From Pseudomonas sp. ERMR1:02 (GTDB lineage: Bacteria > Pseudomonadota > Gammaproteobacteria > Pseudomonadales > Pseudomonadaceae): DNA of 40,927 nucleotides. The stretch lies in NCBI RefSeq assembly GCF_002277815.1, contig NZ_NKJI01000032.1, forward strand, positions 1 to 40,927, in the 5' to 3' direction. Below are positions 14,952 through 24,575 of this stretch, one piece after another (position 1 is the first letter of the stretch; the number at the start of each line of letters is the position of its first letter). A model generated the notes under the pieces. That model had not been told where the DNA came from and searched no databases. It worked only from the letters and a program-made list of their open reading frames with translations. The translations under genes and the position numbers were made by a program.

Positions 14952-15329
14952 ATGAGTGAAGATGCACAAGATGTAGTACTCGTCGTCGAGGACGAGCCGG
15001 TTATCCTGATGGTGCTGACCGACTACTTGTCGGGGCAGGGGTATCGTGTGCTTCAGGCGGAAAACGGCGAGCAGGCCTTCGAGATTCTCGCCAGCAAACC
15101 CCATCTGGACATGTTGATTACTGATTATCGTCTGCCGGGTGGCATCTCCGGCGTGCAGATCGCCGAACCCGCGGTAAAACTGCGACCGGACCTGAAAGTG
15201 ATTTTCATCAGCGGCTATGCGAAGGAAATCCGCGAAACCGGTAGCCCGATCACGCTCAAGGCGCCGATCCTGGAAAAACCGTTCGACCTGGATGTATTGC
15301 AGGACATCATGCAGGACCTGCTTTCGTAG
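14952..15329 (+). CDS. Single-domain response regulator
   Basis: A 125-residue CheY-like receiver from the ATG at 14952, with AAAGG about 7 nt upstream; an in-frame TTG at 14931 is less likely. It has VVEDEP at its N-terminus, phosphoacceptor Asp in LITDYRLPGG, FISGYAKE, and the Lys of LEKPFD. There is no DNA-binding or enzymatic output. It is the last gene of the rightward signalling operon, 77 bp after the receiver-kinase. It is a plausible phosphate acceptor for one of the two upstream kinases. A large palindromic repeat follows directly and may end transcription. Confidence 0.9.
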   Translation: MSEDAQDVVLVVEDEPVILMVLTDYLSGQGYRVLQAENGEQAFEILASKPHLDMLITDYRLPGGISGVQIAEPAVKLRPDLKVIFISGYAKEIRETGSPITLKAPILEKPFDLDVLQDIMQDLLS

Positions 15330-15478
15330 GAGCGAGCTTCCCTGATCGTTCCCACGCTCCGCGTGGGAATGCATCCCGTGACGCTCCGCGTCACCATACG
15401 CAGGACTTAAGACTTGCGTCGCTATCGGAACGCGGAGCGTCCCAGGCGGCATTCCCACGCGGAGCGTGGGAACGATCA
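15326..15478. repeat. Truncated REP core joined to a long inverted repeat
   Basis: A 30-bp perfect inverted repeat has arms at 15343-15372 and 15449-15478 (GATCGTTCCCACGC on the left). A smaller hairpin GTGACGC/GCGTCAC sits inside it at 15378-15394. At 15326-15340 a half REP core GTAGGAGCGAGCTT abuts the left arm. The element separates the convergent operons at 15329 and 15500 and could form a large cruciform or a bidirectional terminator. It looks like a second family of extragenic palindrome, different from the REP copies elsewhere in the window. Confidence 0.75.
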
Positions 15479-15499
15479 TTAAGCCGAGGGTAGAGGTGC

Positions 15500-17166
15500 T
15501 CAGATCCGAATCATCTCCCGCACCTTCGCCGTCAACAGGTCGAAGGTGAACGGCTTGGTAATCATCTGCATGCCTGAATCCAGGAAGCCTCCGCGTACCG
15601 CAGCGTGCTCGGCGTAACCCGTGATGAACAACACCTTGAGTTCAGGCCGGTATTGCCGACCGATTTCCGCCAATTGCCGGCCATTCATTCCGGGGAGACC
15701 GACGTCACTGATCATCAGATCGATACGCTGCCCCGAATCGAGTATCGGCATGGCACTGTCCGCATCACCGGCCTCGACAAAGGCATAGCCCAGCTCGCTC
15801 AGCACCGTACTGACCAACAGCCGCACGGCGGGATCATCCTCGACGATCAGCACCGTTTCCCCATTCCGGGCAAACAGCGGGTGCTGGTTTTCTACCGGTT
15901 GGTCCTGCGGCACATCGCCCCCGAAACGCGGCAGATACAGGCTCACCGTGGTGCCTTTGCCTACTTCACTCTGTATGGCGACGTGACCGCCTGATTGCTT
16001 GCTGAAGCCATAGATCATCGACAACCCCAACCCGTGCCGTGGCCGATAGGTTTGGTGGTGAAGAACGGATCGAACGCGCGGTTAATGGTGCTTTGCGCCA
16101 TGCCACAGCCATTGTCGGTCACGCTGAGCACCACGTAATCGCCCGGATCGAGATTGCTGTGGAGGTCGGTGAAGTTCGCGTCCAGATGCCGATTAGAGGT
16201 TTTCACCACCAGGTTGCCGCCATCGGGCATGGCATCACGGGCATTGATCACCAGGTTGAGCAGGGCGCTTTCCAGCTGATTGGGGTCGGCCTCCGCTACC
16301 CACAGTTGCTCGCTCAATTGCATGTCCAGGCGAATGCTTTCGTCGATGCTGCGTTGCAGTAGTTCGCCCATGGCCACCACCAGGGTGTTGATCTCCACAG
16401 GTTTGGAATCCAGCGACTGCCGGCGGGAAAACGCCAGCAGGCGGTGAGTCAGACCCGCTGCGCGATTGGCGGATGTCACGCCGAGGTCGATCAGACTGTC
16501 CAGGTCCTCGTGGCGCCCCTTGGCCAGACGCCGGCGCAGCAACTCCAGGCTGCCGATGATGCCGGTCAGCATATTGTTGAAGTCGTGGGCGATACCGCCG
16601 GTGAGTTGTCCGACCGCTTCCATTTTCTGCGACTGACGCAACACCTCTTCGTTGTGGCGCAACTGTGCGGTGCGCTCCTCAACCTGCTGCTCCAGGGTTT
16701 CCAGGGTGTTTTGCAGGCGCAGCTCGCTTTGACTCAAATCGATCAGCCGGTCCCTGGCTTCGTACTGTCGTCGGCGTCCGCGCAATGCGGTGGTCACCAG
16801 ACTGATCAACGTCACTGGGTGAAAAGGGCGTTCAAGGAACGTGACGTTGCCCAATTGCGAGCCGAAACGTGATGCAGGGTTCTGTGCCGGGCCGCCATGG
16901 TGAGTCAGCAGTACGATCGGCAGGTCGGACCAGGCCGGCTGCTTTTCGATCAGTCTGAGCAGTGGTTCAAGATCCTGACCCAGCAGCGCTTCGCAAGACA
17001 CCAGCAACAAGCCCGCCCCTTGCTCCAGTTCGCTGCATAGTCCGCACACATCCCGGCTGATGACGCCGTTGAAACCTGCTTCATTAAGCATCGTCAGTGC
17101 AATCTGGCTGTCGCGGCCCACCGGCGCCAGAATGATCGCGCGCTCGGACGTCGCAGACTGGAGCAT
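15500..17166 (-). CDS. Hybrid histidine kinase with N-terminal pseudo-receiver and C-terminal receiver, one frameshift
   Basis: A soluble hybrid kinase of about 555 residues. Residues 10-128 look like a receiver fold, but where the phosphoacceptor Asp is expected the sequence reads LLLVSCEAL, so it is probably a non-phosphorylated pseudo-receiver. A coiled coil (about 145-180) is followed by the H box GGIAHDFNNML with His194, the N box LLNLVINARDAMP, FDPFFTTK and the G box. A receiver then carries Asp in LMISDVGLPGMNG. The frame breaks in the G box near 16030: one more G restores GTGLGLSMIYGFSKQ and joins the fragments. The ATG at 17166 overlaps the stop of the KaiC-like gene (TGATG); a GTG at 17169 is an alternative start. 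The two genes are thus likely coupled and functionally linked. Confidence 0.87.
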
Positions 17167-18667
17167 CACGGGTTTTCATCCACGAGCAAGGGCATGCTTG
17201 CACCGTGATAAGTCGGCACCCCCCGCAGTACGCCCTGGAAGGCTTCCAGCGGTTCACCAATGGTCATTCCCTGCGAGCTGATCCGATATTCACGGATGGT
17301 CGATTCATGGCTGCCGGTACGTTTCTTGATGATTGAAATGGCGCGGCGCACCTTGCCCAATGCTTCGAAGTAACGCAGCAAGATGACCGTATCCGCCAGA
17401 TAGGTGATATCCACCGGCGCCTGCATGTCGCCGACCAGACCATGCTGGGCGACAGTCATGAAGGTCGCGGCCCCTTTACGGTTCAGGTAAAGCAGCAACT
17501 CGTGCATGTGCAATACCAGGGCATTCTCTTCGGGCATCGCTGCTTGATAGCCGTTGATGCTGTCAATGATCACGGTCTTGATGTCGCCCTGGTCAACGCA
17601 GCGCCGCACTCGGTGGGAAAACTCGCCAGGGGACAATTCAGCGGCATCCACTTGCTCGATCATCAGATTGCCGCTGTCATGCAGCGCCTGCAAGTCGATG
17701 CCCAGGTATTTCATGCGGTCGAACAGCAAGCCCATCTCCTCGTCAAAAATGAAGAGCGCGGCCTTTTCGCCCCGGGCCACGGCGGCGGCGGCGAAAATCA
17801 TCGTGATCAAGGATTTGCCGGTACCGGCCGGCCCCAGAATCAAGGTGCTGGACCCCGTCTCGATACCGCCGCCAAGCAGGGCGTCCATTTCCGGGATGCC
17901 GCTGGTCAACTGCTGTCGCTGGTAGGTACCTCGGTGTTCGGCCGCCACCAGGCGCGGGAACACATGCACGCCATCACCCATGATGGTGAAGTCATGAAAG
18001 CCCCGCGGTATTTCTGGCCACGATACTTCACCACCCGAATACGCCGCCGTTCAGCGCCATAGTTGGGCGCCAGTTCCTCCAGGCGAATGACCCCGTGGGC
18101 CACGCTGTGCACGGTTTTGTCGAGGGACTCTGTGGTCAGGTCGTCCAGCAGCAGGACCGTGGCGTCGTAGCGCACAAAGTAATGCTTGATCGCCAGGATC
18201 TGTCGGCGATAACGCAGTGAGCTCTGCGCCAGCAAGCGGATCTCGGACAGGCTATCGAGAACCACGCGGGTCGGCTTGACCCGTTCGACCACTTCGAAAA
18301 TCTGCTTGGTGGCTTCGCCCAACTCAAGGTCGGATGAGTACAGTAGCGTCTGCTGGTGCTCGGCATTGAGCAGGCTTTCCGGCGGCGTCAGTTCGAAGAT
18401 GCAGACGTTGTCGGGAAGTTCCCAACCGTGGGACCTGGCCCCCTGGCGCAACTCGTGCTCGGTTTCGGACAGGGTGATGTACAACGAGCATTCACCGGCT
18501 CGGGCGCCGGCCAACAGAAAGTGAAGTGCAACAGTGGTCTTGCCGGTGCCCGGCTCGCCCTCCAGCAGGAACAAATGGCCACAGGACAGCCCGCCATCGA
18601 GGATGTCGTCCAGACCTTCAATCCCGGTGGCGGCTTTTACCCTGATCAACTCGTTGGATGTAGACAA
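17166..18667 (-). CDS. KaiC-like double-domain RecA-type ATPase, one frameshift
   Basis: A protein of about 500 residues with two KaiC domains, close to the length of the cyanobacterial clock protein. The first domain has Walker A GEPGTGKT (residues 37-44) and Walker B VVLDSLSEI. The second has Walker A GPAGTGKS, the acidic pair in FDEEMG and Walker B VIIDSING. The frame is lost near 17998. Reading five G for the four seen (CGCGGGG) gives KYRGGFHDFTIMGDGV and joins both halves. Where cyanobacterial KaiC has phosphorylated Ser431-Thr432, my by-eye alignment gives Thr-Tyr (DITYLADT). No kaiA or kaiB is visible. It is coupled to the hybrid kinase downstream. KaiC homologues in non-cyanobacteria are tied to stress or timing responses; the role here is unproven. 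Confidence 0.9.
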
Positions 18668-18985
18668 AAAATGCCCTCTTGACTAGGGAGACGAGGCAGC
18701 AGGCGCTGAGTTCCTGAACGGGCTGCCTGTTCACTTGACCTTTGGTCGAGACGAGCGTTCAACCTTTTGTTAACTGTAGGAGCCGGCTTGCTGGCGATGG
18801 AGATGTGTCATGCGATATCAATATTGATTGATACGCCGCCATCGCCAGCAAGCCGGCTCCTACAGGATTGGTGGCGTCCACAAAATAATCATGTGCACGC
18901 GTTTGTGTAGGAGCTGGCTTGCCAGCGAAGGCGATGTGTCAGGCAGACCGCGTTGGGGCGGCGGGGGCAGCCATTTCATTAGGTT
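18668..18985. repeat. Intergenic region with a REPIN and a third REP copy
   Basis: Perfect 27-bp inverted arms lie at 18774-18800 and 18839-18865 (core GTAGGAGCCGGCTTGCTGGC). A further single copy in the left-arm orientation is at 18905-18932 (core GTAGGAGCTGGCTTGCCAGC). No ORF of note is present. The promoter of the KaiC-like gene should lie in 18668-18770. Confidence 0.85.
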
Positions 18986-20040
18986 TCAGAGGCCTTGCTG
19001 CAGGGCCGGATCGTCAGGATTGAGCTGTTCGAGCTGCGCCAGGAGAATCTGCACATTCTGCAGCTGCCCGCTTTCTTTCCAGTAGTTGATCAACAGCACC
19101 CGAGCCTTGCGATCGTTGGGGTGGCGCTGGACGATTTCCTGCAGCTGCTTTTGCGCGGCCTCCAGCTCCTGCTCACCATGCAGCGTGGTGGCCAGGTCAT
19201 AGCGGTAATCCTTGTTGTTCGGCTCAAGTTCCACGGCCTTGGACAGACCGAGCAGGGCGAACTCACTTTGACCGTGATGCAGCAACCAGAGCCCAGGGCA
19301 TGTTGCAGATAGGCTGAATCGGGCTGCGCCTTCAGTTGTTTGGCCAATAGCTGACGGGCCGCGTCACTTTGGCCCTGTCTGTCCAACACGTCGATCTGCA
19401 TCACCAATGCCGGCAGATTGTCGGGTGCGAGGCGCAAGGTGTGTTCGAGTTCCTGCTGGGCCTCTTTCAATTCGGCATTGTGCAAATGCAGGCGCGCCAG
19501 TTGATAGTGGTTGTCGGCACTTTCCGGCGCGCTTTTGAGCACCTGCTGCCAGGCATCGATGGCCTGTTCCAGCGGCCCGAAAAATAAACCGAGATCATCC
19601 GGTGACAACCCCAGCAGTGCATTGACCGCAGCCAGCCGGACGCTCTGATCGCTGTCATCGAGCAACGGCCCCAACAACAGGCTGCGCTGACCGCTGGGCA
19701 CCAGGCCGCTGACGCTTTTGATCGCGGCAATGCGCACCTCCGGCGACTCGTGCTGCAAATCCGCACCCGCCAGTTTCAGGGCCACGGAGCTTGGGTAGTT
19801 GGGTAGTTCGGCATGCAGCCAGATGCGCCGTTTGGGCGAAATGTCCGCACGGGCCAATTGCTGGTAAAGCACCCGCGCAGCGCCAGGCTGGCCGGCGCGG
19901 GCTTGGGTCAGCGCTTCGCTGTAACCACGCTTGATCGCCTCCGGCACCACGGGAGCTGTGCTGCGCATGAAAAACCACCCAAGGCCGATGGCAAACAGGG
20001 CGCAGAGGCTGATAAGCAGAAAACGGCGGGACTTTGGCAT
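18986..20040 (-). CDS. Membrane-anchored TPR/HEAT-like protein, one frameshift
   Basis: A protein of about 351 residues. A short basic start MPKSRR is followed by one hydrophobic helix (residues 7-26), so it is probably anchored in the inner membrane with its bulk in the periplasm. The middle has HEAT-like steps (SPEVRIAAIKSVSGL, SDQSVRLAAVNALLGL). Several TPR units follow: ADNHYQLARLHLHN, LEHTLRLAPDNLPAL, LSKAVELEPNNKDYRYDLA and LQEIVQRHPNDRKARVLL. The frame is lost near 19287. Reading GGGG for the GGG seen restores ALGLWLLHHGQSEFALLGL. Such proteins act as scaffolds, and a related type carries a cytochrome domain, but no CXXCH motif is present here. It is transcribed toward the KaiC-like gene but separated from it by REP repeats, so a shared operon is unlikely. 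Confidence 0.82.
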
Positions 20041-20234
20041 GCAGAATCCGGGAGCTGAGGCAAATACAAAAGAGTGTCAGCTTTGATCAGTCTGGGGCGG
20101 GAGTCAAACCTTGGGAGGCTCAAGGTCGGGTCTCAAGGTCATAGCTTTGGGCATCATAAGCGTTTTTTGCAAGATATTTACGGGGCAGGTATCCAGGCTT
20201 GGCAAATGATCCAGCTGAAACGGAAAGTTACTTG
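20041..20234. promoter_or_regulatory. Divergent promoter region, TPR gene and toxin 2
   Basis: About 194 bp separate the two divergent starts. The stretch near 20160-20182 is AT-rich (cgttttttgcaagatattta), a plausible place for a promoter of toxin 2. No sure -35/-10 pair or operator was identified. Confidence 0.35.
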
Positions 20235-23200
20235 ATGCCCCCCTTTCTTAATGCAACAGGCGTGAGTCACGCGCCGCCGATATCTCCATTTGCCGGCGTC
20301 CAGGTTGCGCAAACGCCACTCTCCGGCGGGCTTCTGCGAGCGGGGAACATTTCACAAGCCATGTATGGACTCAATGCCAACATGCCCGCAGCGACTGCCA
20401 GCTTTAATCCAGACATTCCTCCACCCGTCCTCGCTTGCAAAGCGTTCATCACATCCCAGGGAGAATTCAGAGATCAGCGCGACCTTGATTATCAGTGGAC
20501 CTCACTTCTAGAGCAGCTGATGACGGTAACACTGACTGAGCAGGAAGTACTGGCGGTTCTGGCTAGTGGAGTTCTGCAAACGGCGACGGGCAAAGTCATT
20601 GCAGAGCTGTTCGCCAGCGCGCTGTGGCGTTCGGTCAAGCCGTCTGGAACTTTGACCCAAGAGCGTTTGGACGAAATCGTTAAAGCGATCTGCCATTTGC
20701 CACCCGCCCAATGGCAGGCTGCGCTTGGAGAGGATCTGAGGTTTACCAAGGGACAAAACACCGAAGGGTTAACGGGATTCATCCAGTCACATCTGGATCG
20801 TTCAAGTGCTCTGCGGGACGAGCGGATTGCGAACGATGAGTTGATTACGGATGCTCAGTGGGAGACCTTGAACAAACTCACAAAAACAGGTCGCCAATAC
20901 ATTCGCTCAGGTGATGGCGAGGTCGACCATTCTTTGCTGATGCTGGAAGACGCACGAGACCTGCGGCCTTCGCCAAAGGATGTGCACACGCAGTTGGAAA
21001 ATTTTATCCGTCGTCTCGAGGAGAAGGACGTAAAGCGAGTGCGTTGGACAGAACATTATGTAACAGAAGTTAAAGCGCTTCGCGATCAAGTCAAACCCGG
21101 TGAAGTCGAAAAACCTGGCTGGCTGGAGTGGATAATCGGCCCAAGTTGGCTGGAAAGCCTGTTCGATCGTCCCGATTCGTCGTCAGCGTCGAACCACTCA
21201 TCACAAGCGCAGGCAAAGAAAACTGCGCCGAATGACCGCTCCGAGTGGCTACTTTCAGCCATGCAGAAATTTGAACGCAACGCGGACTTTCTTTCGAACA
21301 TCAACACAAAGGGGCAGCATAAACCGGAGACTTTGATGGGCAAGCTCTTGCTCGTCTGCAATGCGTTGGACACGTTCGGGTTGTTGAGGTGGGACAGCAA
21401 TCGTTTTTCAACGGCTGGACCTCTTTCCTCACCAATTGACGCTGCGACTGAAGACGACATTACTGGCCTACCAACGCAGCCGATCCGCCCATCCACAAAT
21501 ACATCTGGGGTCGCGGCTTCTGTAATCCCATCGCTGGCGACTCTAGATCAGTTTGCCGCACAGGCTGATGAAGTTCTGTCCCGGTTTATGAATAACATCA
21601 TGCCGTGGAACAGTGCCTCCGCCACGGAGCATATGCTGGCAGAGGTAGTCGCCATATGCCGTGATGTCAGCTGCGTGGAGACAATAGAAGTCCGCAGTTC
21701 GTACATGGCGATTCTGGGAAAATCACTCAACACAATGATTGCAAGCCTGTTAGATTCGAGAGTTGCTGTTTTACTAGAGCGAAATCCGGTTAAGGCTGTT
21801 GGTGTATTTGCTGCGTATCTGGCGCTCAGCAACTTATACGCCAGTTGGTTTCAACCCGAACCAGAGCCAATGGTAGATTCTTTGCAGGGGGTGGAATTTA
21901 ATCCAGACACTGAAAGCTTGGTAATTTTCGATGTTATAGACGCAGAACTGGATGGATTGCTCGGTGCTGAGTCGGATTTGGCAACGCGCCTGGCACTACT
22001 CGTCGATAATTCCGAATTCTCTGGTCTCGCCGCCGATAATGAACTTGTTGCCGGCGTTGAAAAACTATTACAGCAGCCAGTGCCAGGCAATCACAATGTG
22101 ACCTATCAAGATTATGTAGATGAAATCATCGAGCTAGCGCTGTTAGATTATGACGAGGAGGATGGCACGGTTGATGGATCAACTACCGAGCCAGCTTCCA
22201 CACCCCCAGCCATACCGTTGATTTCATCTGAGCTCGAAAAAATTCGTTCCAGACGCAGTCTGGTTGACGACTCAGGTGTTGCGCACTCCAGAGCACAGTT
22301 GCTGATTCAGGCAGCCTTGCGAAGGGTAGACCGTAATACGCACCTGCAACCGGGGGAAGAAATTGCGCCCGGTGTAACTGTCGAGCAGGGCGCGGATTTG
22401 TTCATTAAATCTTTCGTTGACATTCAGACGGCTTCAGATCCCCTGTTGTTTATGCAAAAGATTATTAACGAAACAATTGCGAATTCTGATCTGCCTCCAT
22501 TCATAAAAACAAAGCTCGACATGAATACAATGTTCGATGTTGAATTTACCAATCCCAGGGGGGTGCAAGAGGATCATTTGCCACTGCGTGAAGTCAGATA
22601 CGAGTCTTTAAGTCTGTTGGAGTTGTTTTCCGGGCAGCACGATCGAGACAAAAAATGGGGTGAAAGTATTTCGATACAGTGGCCTGTTGGTTATACGGAC
22701 GGCTTCATAACCGCGGTGGCCGATAATAATTTCCAGGAGCGGTTTTCAGAGAGTTTAGCGACGTTGCTCGCACGCTCAGATATATCCGAACTTTGGAAAA
22801 ATATTAAAAAAAACGAGCTTCACACAACAATTGAAAGTTATTTGGCAGGGGGCGACATATCCGCTCAAGGTAGATATATTGCAAATGAGTTCTTGAAAGG
22901 GCGTGTCAATGTACGTCCCGTAGACATTCGTAATGGTGCGATGGGTGATCGTATTCAGGTGTCTAATGTGGTTTATCTGTCGAAAGAAGGTAAACAGGGT
23001 GGTGTATTCGTTTTTCTTGGCGGAAAAGGAGCAGTCATTGAGTGTCCACTCGATCTATTTAAAAACCCGGGAAAATCAATAGAGGAGTTTCCGGAGCTTA
23101 GGGAAGAGCTATCCAAGCGAATTAATATAAAGGAATTGTTGGCGCGTGATGACGACGATTTTAAATACAGTCAGGGGAAATTTGAGTTCGGTGACGGGTT

Positions 23201-24482
23201 TTTTGTTCTGCATGGCATGACTTTGAAGTTTCCTTATTGGCCCATTTTGTTTGGATTGGTGGATGGCGTTGATTACGAGGCTATTGGAGAGCCTTATGAT
23301 GTCTTTGGCGAACTGTATAAGCGGCAGGTGGGTAAGGTTCAGTCCGATATTGATACGATGACATCAACAAGAAATGAGCGCATGACGGACGTTCTACTTG
23401 AACTTCTAGTCGAATCATTGTCCATGTTGTCGGCGATGATGTTGCGGCCTGAGGGTGGTGCGGTAATGAAAGGTCTCGCGATATTGTTTGGCTTCAGTTC
23501 GTCAGCAGTGAATTATGGGCGGGGACTCGTGAATGACGATCCCCAGCAGGCTGATCACCATAAGGCCAATGGAATACGTGGGATGGCTTTTGAAGTGGGA
23601 GCACCTTATGTGGGAAAAATGTTGGGAATGGTTTTTTCCACGGCGATGAAGTCCCGCATCGCGGGGACTATTATTGAGCGCTTGAAGTGGTCAGGGTATC
23701 TGCCGAGTGGAGTAATAAAATACCTGCCTCGATATGCCGGGGTGCCGCGGGCTATCATTAAACAGGTGCGCTCCCCGAGTAAATATATTCCTCCCATAGT
23801 AAAAGGTTTAGAGGTCATTCAGTCAAAGTTTGATGATGCCTTTAGATCAAAATTGGTTATGGATAGATTAGCAACGCTAAGCAATGGGCCCAAGGTCGCG
23901 CAAAAACTAATGCGCAGCACGGGTGTGAAATATTTTGGCGGTGAACGGAAGGGGTATTTGTATCGCGGGGTAGTGATGAGAGGAGACATGCGGCCGCCAG
24001 AAGACGTTTTCAGAAGTGGGTTCAAGTTGCCTGCGCCCATCACCGATCTCAAGCAGGCTAATGGTATGAGTGGTTCGATTCCTGGCGAGTCCATGGGTAT
24101 ATCAACATCACCTTTCTATAAAAATAACGGCATGGGAGCTTATTATCAGGGTGGTGAAAAAGGCGGTTATACATATGTCATTGATGCTCGGGGCTTCGAT
24201 GGCTATGACGTGTCCAGGAATAACCAATGGGTCAACCAGCCTGGATCTAAAGTAGGTACCACTCCCTATCTGATCAACTATGGACGAAATATTCCATCTG
24301 GAAAAATACTGGGTGCTTACGATCCAGGCGGTAAATTCATACCCAATCCCAATGCTATCGAAAGCAGCCTTGCCGTGAGCGTTCCCAGAGGCTCTTTCAA
24401 GGTTCCTGTACCGGTGAAATCGTTTTTGACTCCTCCCAACGTTCCCTCGGCTACTAACTCATCATTTTTTGAGCCTTTGTAG
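20235..24482 (+). CDS. Giant polymorphic toxin-like protein (toxin 2) with ADP-ribosyltransferase-like tip
   Basis: An intact protein of 1,415 residues. I choose ATG 20235 (GGAAAG seven bases upstream) over TTG 20199, and toxin 1 also starts with M-x-P-x-NAT. Residues 1 to about 640 are paralogous to toxin 1 (LPPAQWQAALGE, TEGLTGFIQ, GKLLLVCNALDTFGLL). A β-rich part with GGVFVFLGGKG is near 926, hydrophobic helices lie at about 1056-1142, and the tip is at about 1240-1370. The tip resembles the enterotoxin A/ADP-ribosyltransferase fold: YLYRG with Arg1244, then MRPPEDVFRSGF, then GISTSPF (Ser1290-Ser1292), YTYVIDARGF, and NIPSGKILGAY. The catalytic E-x-E expected about ten residues before NIP is absent (TTPYLINYGR). 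There is no signal peptide, PAAR, VgrG or Rhs motif. The second half is visibly more AT-rich than its neighbours. Delivery route and target are unknown. Confidence 0.82.
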   Translation: MPPFLNATGVSHAPPISPFAGVQVAQTPLSGGLLRAGNISQAMYGLNANMPAATASFNPDIPPPVLACKAFITSQGEFRDQRDLDYQWTSLLEQLMTVTLTEQEVLAVLASGVLQTATGKVIAELFASALWRSVKPSGTLTQERLDEIVKAICHLPPAQWQAALGEDLRFTKGQNTEGLTGFIQSHLDRSSALRDERIANDELITDAQWETLNKLTKTGRQYIRSGDGEVDHSLLMLEDARDLRPSPKDVHTQLENFIRRLEEKDVKRVRWTEHYVTEVKALRDQVKPGEVEKPGWLEWIIGPSWLESLFDRPDSSSASNHSSQAQAKKTAPNDRSEWLLSAMQKFERNADFLSNINTKGQHKPETLMGKLLLVCNALDTFGLLRWDSNRFSTAGPLSSPIDAATEDDITGLPTQPIRPSTNTSGVAASVIPSLATLDQFAAQADEVLSRFMNNIMPWNSASATEHMLAEVVAICRDVSCVETIEVRSSYMAILGKSLNTMIASLLDSRVAVLLERNPVKAVGVFAAYLALSNLYASWFQPEPEPMVDSLQGVEFNPDTESLVIFDVIDAELDGLLGAESDLATRLALLVDNSEFSGLAADNELVAGVEKLLQQPVPGNHNVTYQDYVDEIIELALLDYDEEDGTVDGSTTEPASTPPAIPLISSELEKIRSRRSLVDDSGVAHSRAQLLIQAALRRVDRNTHLQPGEEIAPGVTVEQGADLFIKSFVDIQTASDPLLFMQKIINETIANSDLPPFIKTKLDMNTMFDVEFTNPRGVQEDHLPLREVRYESLSLLELFSGQHDRDKKWGESISIQWPVGYTDGFITAVADNNFQERFSESLATLLARSDISELWKNIKKNELHTTIESYLAGGDISAQGRYIANEFLKGRVNVRPVDIRNGAMGDRIQVSNVVYLSKEGKQGGVFVFLGGKGAVIECPLDLFKNPGKSIEEFPELREELSKRINIKELLARDDDDFKYSQGKFEFGDGFFVLHGMTLKFPYWPILFGLVDGVDYEAIGEPYDVFGELYKRQVGKVQSDIDTMTSTRNERMTDVLLELLVESLSMLSAMMLRPEGGAVMKGLAILFGFSSSAVNYGRGLVNDDPQQADHHKANGIRGMAFEVGAPYVGKMLGMVFSTAMKSRIAGTIIERLKWSGYLPSGVIKYLPRYAGVPRAIIKQVRSPSKYIPPIVKGLEVIQSKFDDAFRSKLVMDRLATLSNGPKVAQKLMRSTGVKYFGGERKGYLYRGVVMRGDMRPPEDVFRSGFKLPAPITDLKQANGMSGSIPGESMGISTSPFYKNNGMGAYYQGGEKGGYTYVIDARGFDGYDVSRNNQWVNQPGSKVGTTPYLINYGRNIPSGKILGAYDPGGKFIPNPNAIESSLAVSVPRGSFKVPVPVKSFLTPPNVPSATNSSFFEPL

Positions 24483-24575
24483 AAGCACAATCTGTTGGCG
24501 CTGTCTGTCGATTGCGCCGTCACTGAAACCTGTCGAGTCACCCAAGCAGTGACTACGCTTGCTGAATAACAGTCC

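Noticed and set aside
15343..15478. CRISPR-like repeat
   Set aside because: There are only two arms in inverted orientation and no series of direct repeats with spacers.
17166..18667. Two single-domain KaiC/RadA-like genes
   Set aside because: One additional G near 17998 gives one double-domain protein of the usual KaiC length.
18986..20040. Cytochrome c-TPR protein
   Set aside because: No CXXCH haem-binding motif is present in any of the joined frames.
20235..24482. An Rhs, VgrG or Tc-type toxin
   Set aside because: No YD repeats, PAAR, VgrG gp27/gp5 features or RHS core (PxxxxDPxG) motif can be seen.
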